Positions 18,855-28,203 are shown, counted from the first letter of the stretch. The stretch: 64,000 nt of DNA from Terriglobia bacterium (GCA_009838515.1 VXRL01000046.1:4697-68696), one strand, 5' to 3'. Numbers and translations are program-made. Notes: a model not told the origin generated them from the letters alone.

Positions 18855-20081
18855 CTAAGCTTCAAGGATAGGCGTCAGGGCGATCAGGCCCGCAACCGAA
18901 GCCGTCATGAAGTTCGAGAGGGTCGCCGCCAGCATGGCGCGCATCCCGAGCGCGGCTAACTCGCGCCTCCGGTCCGGGAGCATGGCTCCTAGCGCTCCGA
19001 TCATGATGCCGACCGAGCCCACATTGGCGAATCCGCATAGGGCATAGTTCGCAATGAGGAATGATTGCGGCTGCAGGCTGTCCTTGAGTTGAGCCAGTTC
19101 GGCGAAGCTGATGAGCTCGTTCAGTGCCATGCGCGTGCCAAGCAGATTGCCCACGGTCGGAGCGTCAGCCCAGGGGACGCCGAGAAGCCACGCCACCGGA
19201 GCAAAGATCGGGCCGAGGATGGCCTGAACACTTGCTGGCAGCCAACTCCAGCCGACGATTCCTTGGATTCCAGCCAATATGCCGTTGACGATGGAGATCA
19301 GGGCCACGAAGACTAACACCATCGCTCCGACCTGAAGAGCCATTTGCAACCCCTCGACGGTGCCCCGGGCGGCAGCGTCCAGGATGTTGCCGTCCTTGGT
19401 GGTTTCCTGCTCGGGAATCCAGCCCATCGTTTCAGGCTGGCCAGTCTCGGGCTCGAAGATCTTGGCGAGCATGATGCAGGCGGGAGCGGTCATCACGACA
19501 GCCGTCACTAGGTTCTCGGCCTCGGCTCCGCCGATCTGCACGTACGCGATCAGGATCGCCCCCGAGACGGTGGCCATACCGCTAGTCATGACCGTCATCA
19601 ACTCCGAGCGGGTCATGGCTGCCAAGTAGGGGCGGATCGTGAGCGGCGCTTCGGCTTGCCCTAGGAACAAGTTGACGGCAACGTTCAGGGACTCTGCGCC
19701 GCTTGCGCGCATGCCCCGTTGCATCACCCAAGCTAGGACCGCGACAACCTTCTGCAGGATCCCAAGGTGGTAGAGCATGGCGGAAATGCACGAAACGACG
19801 ATGATCAGGGGCAGGATCTGGAAGGCGAAAATGACACCGTTCTCGGACCTGCCCAATTCGCCGAACACGAATAGGGTGCCCTCCTCGGCCAGCGAGATAA
19901 ATCGGTTGAATCCCCTTCCGAGTGCCTCGAACAAGCGGCCGACCGGCGTTCGCAAGACCAGTACGGCCAGCACGAGCTGTAAGCCCACGCCCCAGGCGAG
20001 GGTACGCCATCGAATCGCGGCCCGGGCCGAAGACAATGCATACGCCACGGAAATGGCGAACAAGATCCCGAGCACGCCCAT
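18855..20081 (-). CDS. concentrative nucleoside transporter (CNT/NupC family)
   Basis: A 408-residue polytopic inner-membrane protein that couples nucleoside uptake to Na+ or H+ flow. Family blocks include FAFQILPLIIVVSCISAMLY, the NVAVNLFLGQAEAPLTIRPY substrate/ion region, MTSGMATVSGAILIAY, and LGTRMALNELISFAEL followed by YALCGFANVGSVGI. The length matches bacterial CNTs. Start ATG 20081; a TACAAT box on the minus strand lies 11 bp upstream. The downstream plsY begins at its stop codon. Confidence 0.92.
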   Translation of the reverse strand: MGVLGILFAISVAYALSSARAAIRWRTLAWGVGLQLVLAVLVLRTPVGRLFEALGRGFNRFISLAEEGTLFVFGELGRSENGVIFAFQILPLIIVVSCISAMLYHLGILQKVVAVLAWVMQRGMRASGAESLNVAVNLFLGQAEAPLTIRPYLAAMTRSELMTVMTSGMATVSGAILIAYVQIGGAEAENLVTAVVMTAPACIMLAKIFEPETGQPETMGWIPEQETTKDGNILDAAARGTVEGLQMALQVGAMVLVFVALISIVNGILAGIQGIVGWSWLPASVQAILGPIFAPVAWLLGVPWADAPTVGNLLGTRMALNELISFAELAQLKDSLQPQSFLIANYALCGFANVGSVGIMIGALGAMLPDRRRELAALGMRAMLAATLSNFMTASVAGLIALTPILEA

Positions 20082-20092
20082 GCGAGCATCCC

Positions 20093-20098
20093 ATTGTA
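20093..20098 (-). promoter_or_regulatory. -10 box for the CNT-plsY unit
   Basis: TACAAT on the minus strand, 11 bp before ATG 20081, placing transcription start within a few bases of the start codon. Confidence 0.4.
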
Positions 20099-20140
20099 GT
20101 GGCCCGCTGCATGCGAGGCACTGCGCCCGAATGGCGCCGC

Positions 20141-20146
20141 TACACT
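20141..20146 (+). promoter_or_regulatory. -10 box directly before the PPOX-like gene
   Basis: TACACT, 6 bp before ATG 20153. The predicted transcription start coincides with the A of the start codon, and no Shine-Dalgarno is present. Confidence 0.45.
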
Positions 20147-20152
20147 ACCAGA

Positions 20153-20596
20153 ATGAAACCCGAGCCGGCACCGGTGGACACGAGCCGATTGGTCGAGCTG
20201 GCCCAAGCCACGATGGCGCGGGCACCGTTTCCGATGCTCGCGAGCGTCGCTGGAACGCGTCCAAAGGTCCGGCCGGTCTCTCCCGCCGCTGTCGATGGCT
20301 TCACAGTCTACGTGGCCTCGCTGCGAAGTTCAGGCAAGACGGCCGAGCTGGCGGCGAACCCGGCCGTCGAACTCTGCTATCTCGACGATGACCACGACCA
20401 AGTCCGGATCGAGGGCAGGGCAGAGCTGCTCACTGATGCGGGCGTGCGGCGAGAGATCTGGGACGGCTACCCGCTGCTGCGCAGATTCCTAGGCTCGATC
20501 GACAATCCCGAGTTCATGCTCTACCGAATCTGCCCCGAGCGGGTCCGCTTCATGCGCGAGTGGGCCCTGGAGTACTTCGAAGTGCCGCTGGACTGA
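20153..20596 (+). CDS. pyridoxamine 5'-phosphate oxidase-like FMN protein
   Basis: A 147-residue cytoplasmic protein of the split-barrel FMN-binding fold. FPMLASVAGTRPKVRPVSPAA, VYVASLRSSGKTAELAANPAVELCYLD and QVRIEGRAELL are the typical strands. General family role: flavin- or F420-dependent redox, or stress protection; PdxH-specific residues are not evident, so PLP synthesis is not claimed. ATG 20153 sits right after a TACACT box; no ribosome site, so the message may be leaderless. Confidence 0.8.
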   Translation: MKPEPAPVDTSRLVELAQATMARAPFPMLASVAGTRPKVRPVSPAAVDGFTVYVASLRSSGKTAELAANPAVELCYLDDDHDQVRIEGRAELLTDAGVRREIWDGYPLLRRFLGSIDNPEFMLYRICPERVRFMREWALEYFEVPLD

Positions 20597-20672
20597 ATGC
20601 CTGTCATCGGCAATCCTGCGTCCCGACGGTGGCCTACAATCAAGGCGGATCTTGAATCCGCAGGAACACGCC

Positions 20673-21992
20673 ATGGATCGAAGAGAATTCCTCACCGCTA
20701 CGGGCACGACGGTAGCCACGATGACCGCCGCGCAGTACTCGCGCGTCCTAGGGGCGAATGATCGGCTCAATACCGCAGTCGTCGGCGTGAACGGACGCGG
20801 CAAGTCGCACATTCGCACAGTCGCCGCGAATGCCGGGATGAATGTCGCGGCTGTCGTCGACATCGATCAGTCGGTTGCGGAGAAGGCTGCCGCCTACACC
20901 AAGCAGCACCAGCAGGACGCGCCCACTCCCAAGGAATACCGCGACCTGCGCGACATGCTGGCGGACAAGGAGATCGACGTAGTCACGATTGCGACGACCA
21001 ACCACTGGCACGCCCTCTCAACGATCTGGGCGGTCCAAGCGGGCAAGGATGTCTACTGCGAGAAGCCCGCCAGCCACAACATCTGGGAGGGCCGCAAGAT
21101 GGTCGAGGCTGCGCGAAAGTACAAGCGCATCGTCCAAGTCGGCCAGCAGTCCCGCTCTACGCCGTTCAAGATCGAGGCCATTCAGCGGCTCCGCGAGGGT
21201 GTGATCGGCGAGGTGTACATGGCCAAGGGGCTGTGCTTCAAGCGGCGCAAGTCTATCGGGTCAACGGCCGTGAGCGCCGTGCCTCCGGGCGTGGACTATG
21301 ACATCTGGCTGGGCCCGGCCCAGCCGTACGAGTTCAAGCAGAACCGCTTCCACTACAACTGGCACTGGCACTGGGCGTTCGGCAATGGGGACATCGGAAA
21401 CCAAGGCGTTCATGAGATGGACGTCGCCCGCTGGGGGCTTGGAATCGACCACCTGCCCGAGCATGTGTTCTCTGCGGGCGGCCACTTCGTCTACGACGAC
21501 GATCAGGAGACGCCCAACACCCAGCACGCAACCTTCGACTATGGCGGCCGCATGCTGCAATTCGAGGTGCGCGGGCTCGTCACGGGCGGCGAGTGCCGAC
21601 TCTTGGAAGACTCAGGCGGCGGCAGCCACACGATCGGAGTCTTGTTCTTCGGCAGCGACGGCTTCCTGACGATCGCAAACCGGGGCTTTCAGACGTACTT
21701 GGGCGAGAAGCGGACGCCAGGTCCGCGCAGGGAGTCGGAAGGCGACGCCACGGGAGCGCATTTCGAGAACTTCCGCAAGGCGGTGCTGAGCCGGCGCGTC
21801 AGCGACCTGAACTGCGACGTGCTGGAGGGGCATCTCTCGGCCGCGCTATGCCATTTGGCAAACATCTCGTACCGAACGGGAGACAAGCTGCTGTTCGATT
21901 CGGAGACCGAGAGGTTCGTTGGAAACTTCGGCGCCAACACGCTGCTGAAACGCGACTACCGCGCCCCTTGGGTCGTGCCCGAAGAGGTCTGA
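20673..21992 (+). CDS. secreted Gfo/Idh/MocA oxidoreductase
   Basis: A 439-residue NAD(P)-type oxidoreductase with a Tat-like N-terminus (MDRREFLTATGTTVATMTAA). The Rossmann motif is VVGVNGRGKSH, and DVYCEKPASHNIWEGRKM holds the EKP Lys. HWHWAFGNGDIGNQGVHEMDVARWG is the secreted-family catalytic region. Related to the enzyme at 8986-10329 but clearly divergent. AGGA precedes ATG 20673 and a TACAAT box lies at about 20636. Probable periplasmic role in sugar or cyclitol oxidation, acting alone in this neighbourhood. Confidence 0.87.
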   Translation: MDRREFLTATGTTVATMTAAQYSRVLGANDRLNTAVVGVNGRGKSHIRTVAANAGMNVAAVVDIDQSVAEKAAAYTKQHQQDAPTPKEYRDLRDMLADKEIDVVTIATTNHWHALSTIWAVQAGKDVYCEKPASHNIWEGRKMVEAARKYKRIVQVGQQSRSTPFKIEAIQRLREGVIGEVYMAKGLCFKRRKSIGSTAVSAVPPGVDYDIWLGPAQPYEFKQNRFHYNWHWHWAFGNGDIGNQGVHEMDVARWGLGIDHLPEHVFSAGGHFVYDDDQETPNTQHATFDYGGRMLQFEVRGLVTGGECRLLEDSGGGSHTIGVLFFGSDGFLTIANRGFQTYLGEKRTPGPRRESEGDATGAHFENFRKAVLSRRVSDLNCDVLEGHLSAALCHLANISYRTGDKLLFDSETERFVGNFGANTLLKRDYRAPWVVPEEV

Positions 21993-22019
21993 GCGGCTCG
22001 GGTGAATTTGAGGCGCCTG

Positions 22020-23246
22020 TCAGCGGGGTAGCGACTTGAGCACAGCCCGCAGCGAAGCGCGCTCGGCGGCCCCGATGTGACCGAAGTCGCCTGATTCGTC
22101 GGTACCGTTGAGAATCTCCGCGATGCGACGTGTGACATAGCGTCGCACGCGCTCGGGCAGTGCCGCGAACGCGGGGGAGCGAATCAGATAGCTGCAAGAG
22201 TGGCGCAGCAGTCGGGATTCCAGTTCGAGCTCGCGCAGCGAAGGCCCTGAACCGTCGCGGCTAGCGCTCGATTGAAACTCTTCGGCGAAACCCGAGTCTC
22301 CCCGGATAGGACCCTGTAGCTGAGCCTCTCCTGCGAGGAGCAGATCGCGGAGCAGCAGCTCTGCGGGCCTTTCGATGCGGCGCTTGACCGATGCCAGCAG
22401 CGACGGCGACGGATCGCCGAAGAGCCTTGCCATCTCGGCCCGATAAGTCATCGCAGTCCGAGCCTCGTGACCGGCCCTTGCGATGGCATTATGGACCTTC
22501 GTCTGGTGCGCCAAGACCAAATGGGCGACGACATCGCTGTGGGGCGTTGGGTATCTTGCCGGTTCGAAGAAACGCTCGTGGGGCTGGCCAAGCAAGCCTG
22601 CCGTGAACAAAGCAAAGCTGTCGTCGGGGCCTACGGCATTGCCGCGATGCGGCAGCGGGATCGAGCCGGTCACGTACCATCCGCCCCAGCGCTCTGAGAC
22701 CGGGGTTGTGTGGTCGGTATCCACCGTGCCGTGGCGGAAGTGCGGCAGCCCGTCATGGGCGGGGTAGACGGAGCGGGTGAGGTGTCCGGGCACACCGAGC
22801 GTGCGTCGGCTCTCGTGGCACTGCAGACAGGATCCGTTGTCCCGAAGCAGGAGCGGGCGGGCAGAGCGTTGCTGGCGAAGGGTGTAGAACGCCGCCGTGC
22901 CTCCGGGGACCGCGGTGGAGATCTCCAGCAATGGCGCTCCCGGCACCCACCCCACATAGGTGTCGTCGTTGAAGTAGATCGCCCGGGGATTGCGCGGATT
23001 GATCCAGCGGAACTGTGCGCTGGTCTTGGAGAACACCAAGAGCTGAGATGAGACCGGGATCTTCAGCGCGTCAAGCAGAGATCGCAGGTAGCCCCACTTG
23101 GCGTCGAACTCCAGAGAGGCTTGGCCGTCATCGAGTCGCTGGTTCAGGCGGGCGACCGGATCATCGGCCATCATTGCTCCCTGAAACACAAGGAGCGCAA
23201 CGGTGAGGCGAGCGCGCGCCAACTTCCACTCGAATCTACCACTCAA
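22020..23246 (-). CDS. mono-heme c-type cytochrome-like protein
   Basis: About 408 residues with one heme c motif, CLQCH, preceded by LLLRDNGS and followed by RRTLGVPGHLTRSVYP. Other conserved-looking blocks are FRWINPRNPRAIYFNDDTYVGW and SERWGGWYVTG. I know similar unnamed proteins from planctomycetes and acidobacteria; the reaction is unknown. The start is uncertain. TTG 23246 gives a plausible signal peptide (KLARARLTVALLVFQGAMMA), needed because heme c is attached outside the cytoplasm. ATG 23171 has a better ribosome site but no signal. The open frame continues to 23444 through AT-rich DNA and is probably not coding there. Confidence 0.7.
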   Translation of the reverse strand: MSGRFEWKLARARLTVALLVFQGAMMADDPVARLNQRLDDGQASLEFDAKWGYLRSLLDALKIPVSSQLLVFSKTSAQFRWINPRNPRAIYFNDDTYVGWVPGAPLLEISTAVPGGTAAFYTLRQQRSARPLLLRDNGSCLQCHESRRTLGVPGHLTRSVYPAHDGLPHFRHGTVDTDHTTPVSERWGGWYVTGSIPLPHRGNAVGPDDSFALFTAGLLGQPHERFFEPARYPTPHSDVVAHLVLAHQTKVHNAIARAGHEARTAMTYRAEMARLFGDPSPSLLASVKRRIERPAELLLRDLLLAGEAQLQGPIRGDSGFAEEFQSSASRDGSGPSLRELELESRLLRHSCSYLIRSPAFAALPERVRRYVTRRIAEILNGTDESGDFGHIGAAERASLRAVLKSLPR

Positions 23247-23481
23247 CGGACACGAATCGAAGCCGGTCGCGCGGAATGGCTCATGTAGACGCCAGATTGT
23301 GACGCTGAGAAGCCGTATGTTAAATCTAAACTGAATTTTAATAGCGAATTGCTTCAATGAAGCCGATTGCTTGCCGAAGACCATCTCGTCGGGTCTTGGC
23401 GCTGGGGTTCCGCACAGATCAGACGAAACACCCGCTCGCTGCAAGTCAGGCTCCCTCGCATGTGCACTACGATGTGCCTTA

Positions 23482-24216
23482 GTGTCTCAGATTGCCTCAG
23501 CCGGCGGGCTGGTTGAGTCGGCCGCCAGCGCATCACGGCCGGTGCTGCGGTTTCAGAGCGTGTCCAAGGTCTATTGTTCAGGGGAACAAACGGTAGCAGC
23601 CATTTCCGAGGTCACGGTGACCGTGGCCCGCGGCGAATTCGTCGCATTGGTCGGACGCAGCGGTTCAGGCAAGAGCAGTTTTTTGGACCTAGCCGGTGCG
23701 GTGGACATGCCGACTTCGGGCACTGTTCGCGTCAACGGCATCTCGACGACGGACCTGGGCGATGACGAGCTGACGAGCATCCGCCGCGAGCATGTCGGCT
23801 TCGTCTTTCAGTTTTTCCACCTGTTTCCGACGCTGAGCGTGCTCGAGAACGTCGAGATTCCCCTGCAGCTGGCGGGGGAGGCGCGCGCCCGTCCGCGGGC
23901 TCAAGAAATGCTTGATCTGGTAGATCTGACCGATCTGGGCGGCCGGTTCCCACACGAACTGTCGGGCGGTCAGATGCAGCGGGTCGCGATTGCTCGCGCC
24001 ATGGTCGCAAGACCCTCGCTACTGCTTGCGGACGAGCCGACCGGAAACCTAGATTCCGAGAGCGCGGCTGCCGTGTTACGGCTCTTTCGCTTGGTGAACT
24101 CTGAGCTTCAGACCACGATTATTATGGCCACTCACAGCTTGGAGGCGGCGGCTGAGGCCGATCGCATCCTGACGCTGAGGGACGGTCGCCTCATCCTGCA
24201 CGAGCGCGACTCGTAA
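23482..24216 (+). CDS. orphan LolD/MacB-type ABC ATPase
   Basis: A ~244-residue ABC ATPase: Walker A GRSGSGKSSF, Q-loop FVFQFFHLFPTLS, signature LSGGQMQRVAIARAM, Walker B LLLADEPTGNLD, H-loop ATHS. The EVTVTVARGEFVALVG context and ADEPTGNLD are typical of LolD/MacB/FtsE-like exporters that move lipoproteins or peptides via FtsX-like permeases. No permease gene lies nearby. GTG 23482 is the preferred start. Its last 26 bases overlap the end of the convergent putA gene. Confidence 0.85.
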   Translation: MSQIASAGGLVESAASASRPVLRFQSVSKVYCSGEQTVAAISEVTVTVARGEFVALVGRSGSGKSSFLDLAGAVDMPTSGTVRVNGISTTDLGDDELTSIRREHVGFVFQFFHLFPTLSVLENVEIPLQLAGEARARPRAQEMLDLVDLTDLGGRFPHELSGGQMQRVAIARAMVARPSLLLADEPTGNLDSESAAAVLRLFRLVNSELQTTIIMATHSLEAAAEADRILTLRDGRLILHERDS

Positions 24217-27200
24217 TTGCGGGCATCTGCGCCATTGAGTCCTCGGAGGCTCTCGCCCTCTGCTCGTCGGCCCGGACTCCCAGGTTGCCGTAGCGGTGGT
24301 AGTCGATGCTCAGGCTCTGCTCTCTGACGTACCAGAGCAACTCCACCCGGCCTTGGGCAAGGACTGGCGCGTGCGCCACGTAGACTCCGGACTCGGCCGC
24401 CGCCCGACGGATGATCGCCGGTACACGCTCCGGACCCGCATACCTAACGCGGTCGGTCTGGCAGTCGCGGATCTGAGTCGCCAGCTCGTCGTCGGTCTCT
24501 TCGACAAAGTCCACTCCACCCAACCACGACTGTGTCAGCTCTCGCAGCCAATCCGTAGCGGGCGCCGACCAATCCGTTGGGAGGCTTACGGTTGCGTGGC
24601 AGCCCACAGCCTTGGCTGCGCAAACGCGCGCGAAGATCTCGAACAGAGAATCGAACCGGACCACGCGGACTCGGAGCCGCCGGACCGGGAGGTAGCGCCG
24701 CAGGTTGTCTTGGCCGACGAGCCGGAAGTGGTCGTGGGTGCGGCCGAACTCCTCTTCGCAGCACGCGCAGTAGCTCTCTATTGCTGCCACGATCCTGTCC
24801 AACTCTTCTGTCCTGGCGGCGATACCGGGAGAAACGGTCTCCTTGAGGCGGGAACACAGGTCGACAAGGTCGGGGTCGGTGATTTCCCGGGCACCGGCCG
24901 GAGGCCGGTCCTCGCTGAAGTCCATGAATTGGGCAACGTAGTTGGGCCCCCCCGCCTTGATTCCAGGGCCAAAGGCCGACTTGCCCGTGCCGCCGAATGG
25001 CTGGCGGAGCACAACGGCCCCGGTGGTCGGCCGATTGACGTAGAGGTTGCCTGCCTCGACGTGGTCGCACCAATACGATTGCTCCCGATCATCCAAGCTC
25101 TCCAAACCGGCTGTCAATCCGTATCCGGTCCTGCGGGTCAACTCCAGGGCCTCATCCAGGCCCTTGATCCGCATCACCCCCAGCACGGGACCGAAGAGTT
25201 CGGTCAGGTGGGTGAAACTGCCCGGCTGTACGTCCCACTTGACGCCCGGGGAGTAGAGGCACGGATTGTTGTCCCGCTGTCTGGGCATGACAGCCCAGCT
25301 CTCGCCCTGCTCGAGTTCCTTGATGCCGGCCTCCAGCGGGCCGGAAGGCGGGCGGATCAGGGGGCCGATGCGGTTGCTAGGATCCCAGGCCGGGCCGGTC
25401 CGCAAGCTGCGCACCGCGTCGCAAAGGGTCACCTTGAACTTCGGGTCGTCGTAGACCTCTTCCTCGACGAGCAAGAGGGACGTGGCGGAGCACTTCTGCC
25501 CACTGTGACTGAAGGCAGAGTGAATGACATGCCTCATCGCCAGCTCGCGGTCACCCATGGCCGTCAAGGTGGTCGCATTCTTTCCACCTGTCTCGGCAAG
25601 CAGATTAAGGTCCGGCTTCGCGCGCAGCATTTGCCGGGCGGTCTCGGTTCCGCCAGTGAGAATGACAGCGTCCACATCGGGGTGAGAGGTCAGCTGCGGG
25701 CCGACTGTTGCGCCGGTACAGGGAACCATCTGGAGCGTCCGGCGCGAGACCCCCGCCTTCCAAAAACACTTGCACAGCTCGTGAGCGACCAGCACGGTGT
25801 CGGAGGCGGGCTTGAGGATGACGGTGTTTCCCGCGGCTAGGGCGGCTGCTTTCCCCCCGCCGGGAATGGCGATTGGGAAGTTCCAGGGTGAGACGACGAC
25901 CACCACGCCCTTCGGTTTGGCCCGCAGGCCGGGGAGATCATAGAAATAGCGGGCGGCCAAGTCGTAGAAACAGACGAAATCCACGACCTCGGAAACCTCG
26001 GGATCCGATTCGGCAAGGTGTTTTCCGCCGTCGGCCAGCGCTGCTCCCATGAGGTCTGCACGTTGGCGGCGCAATTCCTGGGCCACTGACGTCAGGACCT
26101 GCGAGCGCTCGGCCGCCGACTTGCGGCGCCATCCGTCGGCATCGTCCCGGGCACAGGCCACTGCCCGTTCGACGTCTTGCTCACCAGCCTGCCGGTAGCG
26201 GCCGATTACCACGCCCGGCCGCGACTGGTCCAGGCAGTCGCGGAGCCCCCGATCCTCGAGGAGCTCCTCGCCACCTACAACTAAGGGGATTTCAATCTTG
26301 TCCTTGCCGTGGCGGGGCTGCCAGCGCTCGACGATCCGCCGGGCCCACTCGCGGTTGGCCGGCAGCGAGAAGTCGGTGTCGGGTTCGTTGACGAGGCTGT
26401 GCCAGCTGCTCGGGCGTGCTGGCTCCCCAGCCTCCTCCAAGCGGTCTTGGGTGCGACGCGGTGCCTCGGACAGCCCTTCGACCAAACCGAAGGAGTCGAA
26501 GAACGCCTTTTCCAAGCGGTTCCATTCGCGACTCTCCGGGGTCAGCTTGAAGGCGTGACACAGGAAGTTGTCGACTCCGGTATTCTCGTCTAGGCGGCGA
26601 AAGAGGTATCCGATGGCATTGACGAAGTCCTCCTTCCTCGTAGCAGGGGCGTAGAGGAGGAGGTTGCGAGTCAGTTCGAATAAGGCCCGTCGCTGAGGGT
26701 TCGCCATCCCCTCGAGCATCTCGATTTGAACCTGGTCCGCTATACCCGCATCTGCTGCCAGGAGCAACGCGTAGGAGGCGTCGAAGAGATTGTGGGAAGC
26801 CACTCCCAAGCGCACGGCCCCGATGTTCTCGGGAATCAGGGCTTCGTGCAGCATCCGCTTGTAGTTGGCGTCGGTCTCGGGCTTTGATGCGAACGGCGCT
26901 TGCGTCCAGCCGAGCAGCGAGGCCTCGACGCGCTCCATTTCGAGGTTGGCGCCCTTCACGAGCCGGATGGTCACCGGAGATCCTCCGAGACGGACGCGTT
27001 CCCGTGCCCAAGCATTGATTCGTTTCTGCGCCAAGCTGCAGTCGGGGAGGTACGCCTGCAAAGCGATCCCCGCGTTGACGTGTTCCATGCCCTTGCGGCC
27101 CAAGGTCCGCAGGAAGGCTTCGGTCGTGACGGCCAAGTCACGGTACTCCTCTGTGTCTAGGTACACCAGCTTGGGCACCTCGCTGCCGTCAGCCCTGCGA

Positions 27201-27958
27201 AATCGTTCCCGAGCCGCCGCCCGATACAGCGTTTCCAATCGGTCGCACAAGACCGAGACGGTGTGTTCGAACGCCAGGGAGTGAATCTGCGAGTAGATCG
27301 TGGTGATCTTGACCGAAATCACCTCAACCTCGGGCATCCGCAAGGCCCTGAGGTAGGAATCCATGCGCCTGCGGGCCTCGGCTTCCCCCAGCACGGCCTC
27401 GCCGAGAAAGTTGACGTTCATCCGGACGCCGCTCTGCCGACGTGCCTCCAGGTGCCGGACCAAGAGAGCCTCCTCAGCCGGTAGGATGACGTTGGCGGTC
27501 TCTTCTCGCATCCTTGCCTTGACCAGGGGGGCTGCCACTCCCGGCAGATAGCCCCCGAACGAATGGAGGCCTTTGATGAGAGTTCGATCCAAGCCGCTGA
27601 AGAATCGGGGAATCCCCTGTACGTCCAATATGTGCAGCATTTGGTCAACCGCCCGACGGGGCCGTCTAGCGCGGAAAGCCTGATCAGTGAGCTGGGTAAG
27701 GGTGGCCCTGTCTTGAGGGCTCTGCACCATCCGCTCGAACTCGGCCTGCTGCCTCCTCTCGGCCGGAGTCTGAAGCGTCGCAGCCGATTCCTGAAGGTGT
27801 CGCGCTAGGCAGGCGGCTTTCTGCGCCTGCTCCGGGTAGGGCGAGGCTGGGTCCGCGACCATCGACTTGAGGAGAGCTTCCAGGGATTTGTCCAAGCAGG
27901 CATTCGTCCGCTGCCCGGTAAGGGGCTGAGCAGGATCAGACTGGACTGCTAAGTTCAT
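24191..27958 (-). CDS. putA: bifunctional proline dehydrogenase / P5C dehydrogenase PutA
   Basis: A 1255-residue enzyme that oxidises proline to glutamate in two steps. The N-terminal half is the FAD-dependent proline dehydrogenase barrel, with VYLDTEEYRDLAVTTEAFLR, ITIRLVKGANLEMERVEASL and AVRLGVASHNLFDASY. The second half is an aldehyde dehydrogenase: VVSPWNFPIAIPGG, LLAETGGKN with the general-base Glu, and SHSGQKCSA with the catalytic Cys, then QPFGGTGKSAFGPGIKAGG. A further ~230-residue C-terminal domain follows, as in long PutAs. No DNA-binding ribbon-helix-helix is seen at the N-terminus. ATG 27958 has GGAAAGG just upstream. Its 3' end overlaps the convergent ABC gene by 26 bp. Confidence 0.93.
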   Translation of the reverse strand: MNLAVQSDPAQPLTGQRTNACLDKSLEALLKSMVADPASPYPEQAQKAACLARHLQESAATLQTPAERRQQAEFERMVQSPQDRATLTQLTDQAFRARRPRRAVDQMLHILDVQGIPRFFSGLDRTLIKGLHSFGGYLPGVAAPLVKARMREETANVILPAEEALLVRHLEARRQSGVRMNVNFLGEAVLGEAEARRRMDSYLRALRMPEVEVISVKITTIYSQIHSLAFEHTVSVLCDRLETLYRAAARERFRRADGSEVPKLVYLDTEEYRDLAVTTEAFLRTLGRKGMEHVNAGIALQAYLPDCSLAQKRINAWARERVRLGGSPVTIRLVKGANLEMERVEASLLGWTQAPFASKPETDANYKRMLHEALIPENIGAVRLGVASHNLFDASYALLLAADAGIADQVQIEMLEGMANPQRRALFELTRNLLLYAPATRKEDFVNAIGYLFRRLDENTGVDNFLCHAFKLTPESREWNRLEKAFFDSFGLVEGLSEAPRRTQDRLEEAGEPARPSSWHSLVNEPDTDFSLPANREWARRIVERWQPRHGKDKIEIPLVVGGEELLEDRGLRDCLDQSRPGVVIGRYRQAGEQDVERAVACARDDADGWRRKSAAERSQVLTSVAQELRRQRADLMGAALADGGKHLAESDPEVSEVVDFVCFYDLAARYFYDLPGLRAKPKGVVVVVSPWNFPIAIPGGGKAAALAAGNTVILKPASDTVLVAHELCKCFWKAGVSRRTLQMVPCTGATVGPQLTSHPDVDAVILTGGTETARQMLRAKPDLNLLAETGGKNATTLTAMGDRELAMRHVIHSAFSHSGQKCSATSLLLVEEEVYDDPKFKVTLCDAVRSLRTGPAWDPSNRIGPLIRPPSGPLEAGIKELEQGESWAVMPRQRDNNPCLYSPGVKWDVQPGSFTHLTELFGPVLGVMRIKGLDEALELTRRTGYGLTAGLESLDDREQSYWCDHVEAGNLYVNRPTTGAVVLRQPFGGTGKSAFGPGIKAGGPNYVAQFMDFSEDRPPAGAREITDPDLVDLCSRLKETVSPGIAARTEELDRIVAAIESYCACCEEEFGRTHDHFRLVGQDNLRRYLPVRRLRVRVVRFDSLFEIFARVCAAKAVGCHATVSLPTDWSAPATDWLRELTQSWLGGVDFVEETDDELATQIRDCQTDRVRYAGPERVPAIIRRAAAESGVYVAHAPVLAQGRVELLWYVREQSLSIDYHRYGNLGVRADEQRARASEDSMAQMPAITSRARAG

Positions 27959-28069
27959 GCGCCTTTCCAAGCAAACCAAGGCGTTGCTCTGGGCAGCTCC
28001 AAGGTCGGCCTGCTTCAGTTTGCACCACGCTCGGAAATCACTAGCCTGGCAGTGAAAATCCCACCCCTG

Positions 28070-28085
28070 ATGTAGCTGGCTACAT
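28070..28085. promoter_or_regulatory. 16-bp palindrome upstream of putA
   Basis: ATGTAGCTGGCTACAT is a perfect inverted repeat of seven bases with a two-base centre, ~110 bp upstream of the putA start codon. Its size and symmetry fit a dimeric repressor or activator site. The binding protein is unknown. Confidence 0.4.
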
Positions 28086-28174
28086 TAGGTGCTCGAGATC
28101 CGGGCGTCCGTTGCGACGAACGGAAGAGTCCTTACGCTCCGGCACATATCCGATCTTGTACCGTGCATTCGCAT

Positions 28175-28203
28175 GGTGAGGTTTCGTACTCGGTAACCTC
28201 ACC
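28175..28203. promoter_or_regulatory. 9-bp inverted repeat upstream of the CehA-like gene
   Basis: GGTGAGGTT and AACCTCACC form a perfect 9-bp stem with an 11-base loop, ~90 bp upstream of ATG 28295 and ~215 bp upstream of putA. It could be an operator or a transcript hairpin. Confidence 0.35.

Noticed and set aside
23247..23444. 66-residue N-terminal extension of the mono-heme protein
   Set aside because: Reads through the AT-rich stretch around 23320-23350, which looks like promoter DNA, and would place the signal peptide internally.
24296..25840. 514-codon open frame on the plus strand
   Set aside because: Antisense to putA across its aldehyde dehydrogenase motifs.
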